A program made the translations under genes and the position numbers. From Clostridium sp. UBA5530 (GTDB lineage Bacteria > Bacillota > Clostridia > Clostridiales > Clostridiaceae): 43,060 nt of DNA. Of the stretch, positions 39,180-43,060 are shown in pieces (position 1 is the first letter of the stretch; each line of letters opens with the position of its first letter). The notes under the pieces are model-generated. The model ran no database searches. It was not told where the DNA came from and saw nothing but the letters and a program-made list of their open reading frames with translations. Location of the stretch: NCBI GenBank assembly GCA_002423705.1, contig DINW01000063.1, positions 222 through 43,281 on the forward strand, read 5' to 3'.

Positions 39180-41789
39180 ATGAAGTGGTTAAATGTAGCA
39201 CAAGAAGATGTTAAGGCCATGTTTAAAAATCCATTTATAAGAGTTTCTGTAGTAGCCATAATAGTCGTACCTTTACTTTATAGTTTATTATATCTAGCAG
39301 CCTTTTGGGATCCTTATAGTAGGCTAAGCTCTCTACCTGTAGCGGTAGTTAATGAGGATGAAGGTTATGAAGACAATGGCAAAATAGTGAATTATGGTAA
39401 TGAATTGGTGGATAGATTAAAAGAAGATGATACTATTGGCTGGCAATTTGTAACTTTAGATGAAGGGGAAAAGGGGCTAAAAGATAAAGAGGGGTATTAT
39501 GCAATGTTTGTAGTACCTAAAGATTTTTCTTCTAATGCAATAAGCGCTAAAGAAAGAAAGCCTGTAAAAGCACAAATTTTATACAGTTCAAACGAAAAGA
39601 AAAACTTTTTAGCTTCACAGATCAATGGGAGAGTTATGCTGGAGCTAAAGGAGCAAGTAACTAAAAACATAACAGAAAACTATACAAAAGTAGTCTTTGA
39701 TAATATGGAAGAACTAAAGGATGGAATGAATAAAGCTAGAGATGGAAGCAAGGACATTGCAGATGGAAATAATAAATTAAAGGATAAAATGCCCCAGCTA
39801 GAAAATGGAGTAGGTGATCTTTATGATGGAAGTAAAGCTCTGGCTAATGGTATAGGAACTCTAGCCTTAAAAATACCTAGCCTATCCTCCGGTGTAGATA
39901 AATTAAGTTCAGGATCTAAGGAACTAGAAAATGGACTAGGAGATGCATCAATAGGAGCAGTAAAAGCGCACAAAGGAAGCTTAGAATTAAATAATGGGAT
40001 AAGAGCTTTTAAAAGCCAGGGATTAATTCCAATAAATCAGGGGTTATTAGATTTGGGCAATGGATTTAAAACCAAGATAATACCTAATGTAGATAAGCTT
40101 TCCCAAGGAGCTACAGCCTTAAGCAATGGATTATCTTCAGCTAGTTCAAGTGTTTCTAAGTTGCAGCAAGGGTCAGATAAGCTAGATATAGCCTCTCAAA
40201 AACTTAACGGAGGGGCTTTAGCTATAGATGGTGGCGCAAAGAAGGTAGGACCTGCTATAGATACATTGACAGATGGATCAACAGCAGTTTCATTAGGTGT
40301 TAACGAAGCTGCAAAAGCTATGGAAAAATCACAAAGTCAATTGAAAAACTCTGTTGATACTCAATTAAAAGCATATTTACAAGCTAATCCAGAGGCCATG
40401 AAGGATCCTAATATGCAGGGATTTTTAAAAAGTTTAGCAGATATGGAGCAAGAGGCAAAGAATAATTTTGGAAAGATGGCAGCACTAAAAGAAGGTGCTG
40501 CAAATGAAGCTGCAGGATTAAATAAATTTAGAAGTGAAAGTGGAAGTTTAGTAAAAGGAATAAATGATTTTGCTATAGGATCCACAGAATTTTCTAATGG
40601 AGCAAAAGAATTTACCTTAGGTGCAACGGCTCTTAGTAAAGGTATGGCAGGAGCTATACAAGGGTCTAGGGATTTAAGCGATGGGCTAGTAGCTTTAGAC
40701 CAAGGTTTAAAAAATCAAATAGTTCCCAGTATAGACAAACTACAGATGGGAACAGTAGCTTTGCAAGGAAAATGTGATGAACTTATAGCAGGGTCAGATA
40801 GACTAACCAACTCACTAGGAGGAACTACTTCATCAGACATGACCTTAGAACGAGCATTGCAAAAACTTTATGGAGGTTCTTCAACTTTAAGGATGGGGTT
40901 AGGCACATTAAATGAAAAAGTTCCAGAGTTAACAGCAGGGACAAGTAAACTAGAAAATGGTTCTCAGCAGTTGGCTATGGGAATGTCAGATTTAAAGGCT
41001 AATATTCCAGAACTAAAGGATGGGGTAACAAAACTTGCAGATGGATCAGGAGAGCTAAATAGCAAACTTGGTGAAGGTGCAGATAAAATAAATAATAACT
41101 TAGTTAATACAAGTAGTGATATGAGTGAATTTATATCAGAGCCAATAATAATGGATCAAAATCCTACAAATCCAGTAAAGGATTATGGAACAGGCTTTAC
41201 TCCTTATTTCATACCATTATCATTATGGGTTGGTGCTATAATGATGTTCTTTGTAATAACAGACAAAGTGGATGATGATATGAATGTAAGTGCTTCAGCA
41301 GTGGTACTAGGTAAGTTTTTCTCCTATGGGTTTATAGGAATAATTCAGGCTCTCCTTGCAGGTGTAATAGTATTAACTTTAGGGTTAAAACCTGCAAATT
41401 TACCATTATATCTACTGTTCAATGTATTGCTATCCTTTGTATTTATAGCAATAATTCAGAGCTTAATATATCTTCTAGGTCAAGTAGGGCGACTACTATC
41501 CATAGTTTTATTAATACTACAATTGACATCTTGTGCAGGTACATTTCCATTACAGGTTGTACCAAAGTTCTTCAAGGTATTAAATCCATGGATGCCTTTC
41601 ACCTATGCTGTATCAGGATTAAGAGAGGTTATATCAGGAGTAGATTATGTTGTCCTTAGAAAAGATGTTTTGATATTGTTGTTCATCATGATATTATTCT
41701 TATTTATATCCATAGTTATGAAGGATAGAGCAGACAAGTTACACTCAAAAATCCAGGAGAAGAAAGAAGAAGTCATGGCAACTAATTAA
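39180..41789 (+). CDS. YhgE/Pip family membrane protein (ABC-2-like)
   Basis: This 869-residue protein begins with WLNVAQEDVKAMFKNPFIRVS, a transmembrane helix (about 21-43) and FWDPYSRLSSLPVAVVNEDEG, the standard YhgE/Pip start. A long extracellular part (about 180-640) is built of repeats with the pattern L-x-x-G-x-x-x-L, for example DGSKALANGIGTL, LSSGSKELENGLGDA and LADGSGELNSKLGEG. The C-terminus has about five or six transmembrane helices of ABC-2 type. Relatives include the phage receptor Pip and ESX-associated proteins. Function in clostridia is unknown. The ATG at 39180 follows GGGGTGG; the frame extends to 39111, but that lies in the promoter. Confidence 0.9.
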   Translation: MKWLNVAQEDVKAMFKNPFIRVSVVAIIVVPLLYSLLYLAAFWDPYSRLSSLPVAVVNEDEGYEDNGKIVNYGNELVDRLKEDDTIGWQFVTLDEGEKGLKDKEGYYAMFVVPKDFSSNAISAKERKPVKAQILYSSNEKKNFLASQINGRVMLELKEQVTKNITENYTKVVFDNMEELKDGMNKARDGSKDIADGNNKLKDKMPQLENGVGDLYDGSKALANGIGTLALKIPSLSSGVDKLSSGSKELENGLGDASIGAVKAHKGSLELNNGIRAFKSQGLIPINQGLLDLGNGFKTKIIPNVDKLSQGATALSNGLSSASSSVSKLQQGSDKLDIASQKLNGGALAIDGGAKKVGPAIDTLTDGSTAVSLGVNEAAKAMEKSQSQLKNSVDTQLKAYLQANPEAMKDPNMQGFLKSLADMEQEAKNNFGKMAALKEGAANEAAGLNKFRSESGSLVKGINDFAIGSTEFSNGAKEFTLGATALSKGMAGAIQGSRDLSDGLVALDQGLKNQIVPSIDKLQMGTVALQGKCDELIAGSDRLTNSLGGTTSSDMTLERALQKLYGGSSTLRMGLGTLNEKVPELTAGTSKLENGSQQLAMGMSDLKANIPELKDGVTKLADGSGELNSKLGEGADKINNNLVNTSSDMSEFISEPIIMDQNPTNPVKDYGTGFTPYFIPLSLWVGAIMMFFVITDKVDDDMNVSASAVVLGKFFSYGFIGIIQALLAGVIVLTLGLKPANLPLYLLFNVLLSFVFIAIIQSLIYLLGQVGRLLSIVLLILQLTSCAGTFPLQVVPKFFKVLNPWMPFTYAVSGLREVISGVDYVVLRKDVLILLFIMILFLFISIVMKDRADKLHSKIQEKKEEVMATN

Positions 41790-41814
41790 TAGCTTACCAA
41801 TTAACCTAAATATA

Positions 41815-41857
41815 GAGGCTATCTAATAGGATTATTCCTTTAGATAGCCTCATTTTT
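41815..41857. terminator. Bidirectional terminator between yhgE and ubiB-like gene
   Basis: GAGGCTATCTAATAGG faces CCTTTAGATAGCCTC with an ATTATT loop and a T6 tail on the plus side. The two genes converge on it. Confidence 0.85.
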
Positions 41858-43060
41858 TATGTCATTCCTGATTTTATTATAGAAATTAGTAGCCAAAGTC
41901 CCATTACTGCAGATAATGCAAAGCCAGCAACTCCCATGAAAGATACTCCTCTTATCTGAGGGCCAGTATTAGAGGCTACAAGCCAAGCGGACCCTATTAT
42001 CATAGCAGAGACCACCAATGCAAAAACTAATCTGTTTACCATCTTATTAAGTTGATTTAAAGGCCCTCCTAAGTTTTTATGTTCTATTTGAATTTTAGCT
42101 CTTCCATTTAATAAACTATCGCTTAATTCCACTACTTTACCTGGGGCTTTATATAGGTTACTAAATAGGCTATAGGTCTTAAGCAAAAGTTCATCTTTAG
42201 ATAGTTTAGGAATAAATTCGTTATTACTTTTAACGTAAGGTATTGCAATATCCAGTATTTTTATTTCTGGAGCAAGGTTAGTAATAACTCCTTCTAGTAT
42301 TACAAAACTCTTCATAACCAAAGTTAGCTCCTTAGGCAGCCTTATATGGTGTTTAGTAGTCAGGGTTATTATTTCCTCTAACATAAGGGCTAGATTTAAA
42401 TGAGCCAAGGATGTATTCAAATAATTTTGAAATAAATACTCCATATCTTCATACAGTGCATTTCTATCTACATAACCATTTCTTATACCTATTGATAAAA
42501 ATACCCCTATAAGCTTGTTTATGTCATGAAGGACAATAGCCGTGAGAGCATCGTTAAGAGCTTCCTTTAAAGGTAAATTTAAATCCCCAACTATGCCAAA
42601 ATCAATAAAACAGATTTTGTTATCTCGAATAAGTATATTTCCAGGATGGGGGTCGCCATGGAAAAAGCCATCATTAAAAACCTGCTTTACGAAAGACAGA
42701 GCTAGCTTTGTGCTTATGTCAGATAAATCATAATAATTTTCTTTAAGGGCAGAAATATTATCTACCTTTAATCCATCTATAAGTTCAAGGGTAAGGACTT
42801 TTTCGCTACAAATAGATTCAACTACGTAAGGAACATATACGCAGGCTACATCTTGATTTAACTCTTTAAACTTTATAGTATTTGTCATTTCTAAGGTGAA
42901 ATCTAGTTCTTTCTGGGTGGATGCCCAAATTTCTTGAAGGGCATCTGACGGATTTATGAAAGATACAGTAATTTTACCTTTAGCTAACTTCAATACCTTA
43001 TCCAATAAGGATATATCTAAGGCCATTTTTTCTTTTATCTTTGGCCTTTGAATCTTTACG
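41857..43060 (-). CDS. ABC1/UbiB-family atypical kinase, C-terminal part
   Basis: The frame is open through the right edge of the window, so the N-terminus is missing; residues just inside the edge read VKIQRPKIKEKMALDISLL, the family's ATP-lobe sequence. About 401 residues are visible of a usual 530-550. FFHGDPHPGNILI and ICFIDFGIVGDL are the catalytic and metal-binding loops of the AarF/UbiB/ADCK group. Two C-terminal transmembrane helices (FALVVSAMIIGSAWLVAS and FMGVAGFALSAVMGLWLLIS) are present. These proteins support lipid or quinone metabolism; clostridia often lack quinones, so the role here is open. The methionine at 43026 is internal, not the start. Confidence 0.93.
   Translation of the reverse strand, partial: VKIQRPKIKEKMALDISLLDKVLKLAKGKITVSFINPSDALQEIWASTQKELDFTLEMTNTIKFKELNQDVACVYVPYVVESICSEKVLTLELIDGLKVDNISALKENYYDLSDISTKLALSFVKQVFNDGFFHGDPHPGNILIRDNKICFIDFGIVGDLNLPLKEALNDALTAIVLHDINKLIGVFLSIGIRNGYVDRNALYEDMEYLFQNYLNTSLAHLNLALMLEEIITLTTKHHIRLPKELTLVMKSFVILEGVITNLAPEIKILDIAIPYVKSNNEFIPKLSKDELLLKTYSLFSNLYKAPGKVVELSDSLLNGRAKIQIEHKNLGGPLNQLNKMVNRLVFALVVSAMIIGSAWLVASNTGPQIRGVSFMGVAGFALSAVMGLWLLISIIKSGMT

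Overview
The window looks like chromosomal DNA from an anaerobic, low-G+C Firmicute of the genus Clostridium or a close relative. The support is the AT-rich sequence with A-ending codons, strong AGGAGG-type ribosome sites, AddAB in place of RecBCD, a DUF1189 membrane protein, a YhaM nuclease and a class-II phosphatidylserine decarboxylase. The species cannot be fixed by reading alone.

Bases 1-2170 are accessory DNA, visibly richer in G+C than the rest. They hold the end of a phage-type DUF5131 (Gp37/Gp68) gene and two small HTH-regulator units, each with its own promoter and palindromic operator. Each of the three units ends in a copy of the same repeat of about 110 bp that finishes in a terminator, so the layout is cassette-like. 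Next come a short-chain dehydrogenase (minus strand) with a Fur/PerR-like palindrome upstream, a GNAT acetyltransferase, and the overlapping addB-addA pair for double-strand-break repair.

Bases 11160-18810 carry a YjiH-family membrane protein behind helically phased TTGCATAAA half-sites, a lone 1-phosphofructokinase, a secreted C39-like cysteine-peptidase-fold protein followed by a membrane-anchored propeller-like protein, an auxin-efflux-type carrier, and a CCA-adding enzyme with a long hairpin and no visible Shine-Dalgarno site. Bases 19000-28420 are housekeeping genes: yhaM, a DUF1189 gene, pepT, a DegV fatty-acid-binding gene and sbcD-sbcC. A single tRNA-Arg(ACG) follows.

The most interesting region is 28754-35552. 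A DeoR-type repressor and an iron-dependent alcohol dehydrogenase are transcribed divergently from a FucA-like class-II aldolase, an NhaC-family transporter, methylthioribose kinase and methylthioribose-1-phosphate isomerase. Together they read as an oxygen-independent pathway for 5-methylthioribose or 5-deoxyribose: kinase, then isomerase, then aldolase yields DHAP plus a two-carbon aldehyde, which the alcohol dehydrogenase could reduce. An identical 20-bp sequence lies at the deoR start site and again between the aldolase and transporter genes; it is a good operator candidate.

The rest of the window holds an unrecognised small membrane protein, a second short-chain dehydrogenase, psd, a TetR regulator with a YhgE/Pip protein behind a classic promoter-operator, and the C-terminal part of a UbiB/ABC1-family kinase cut by the window edge. 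A dispersed palindromic intergenic repeat occurs at least three times (near 16.2, 20.8 and 31.6 kb). I saw no CRISPR array, insertion sequence, rRNA gene or replication origin.
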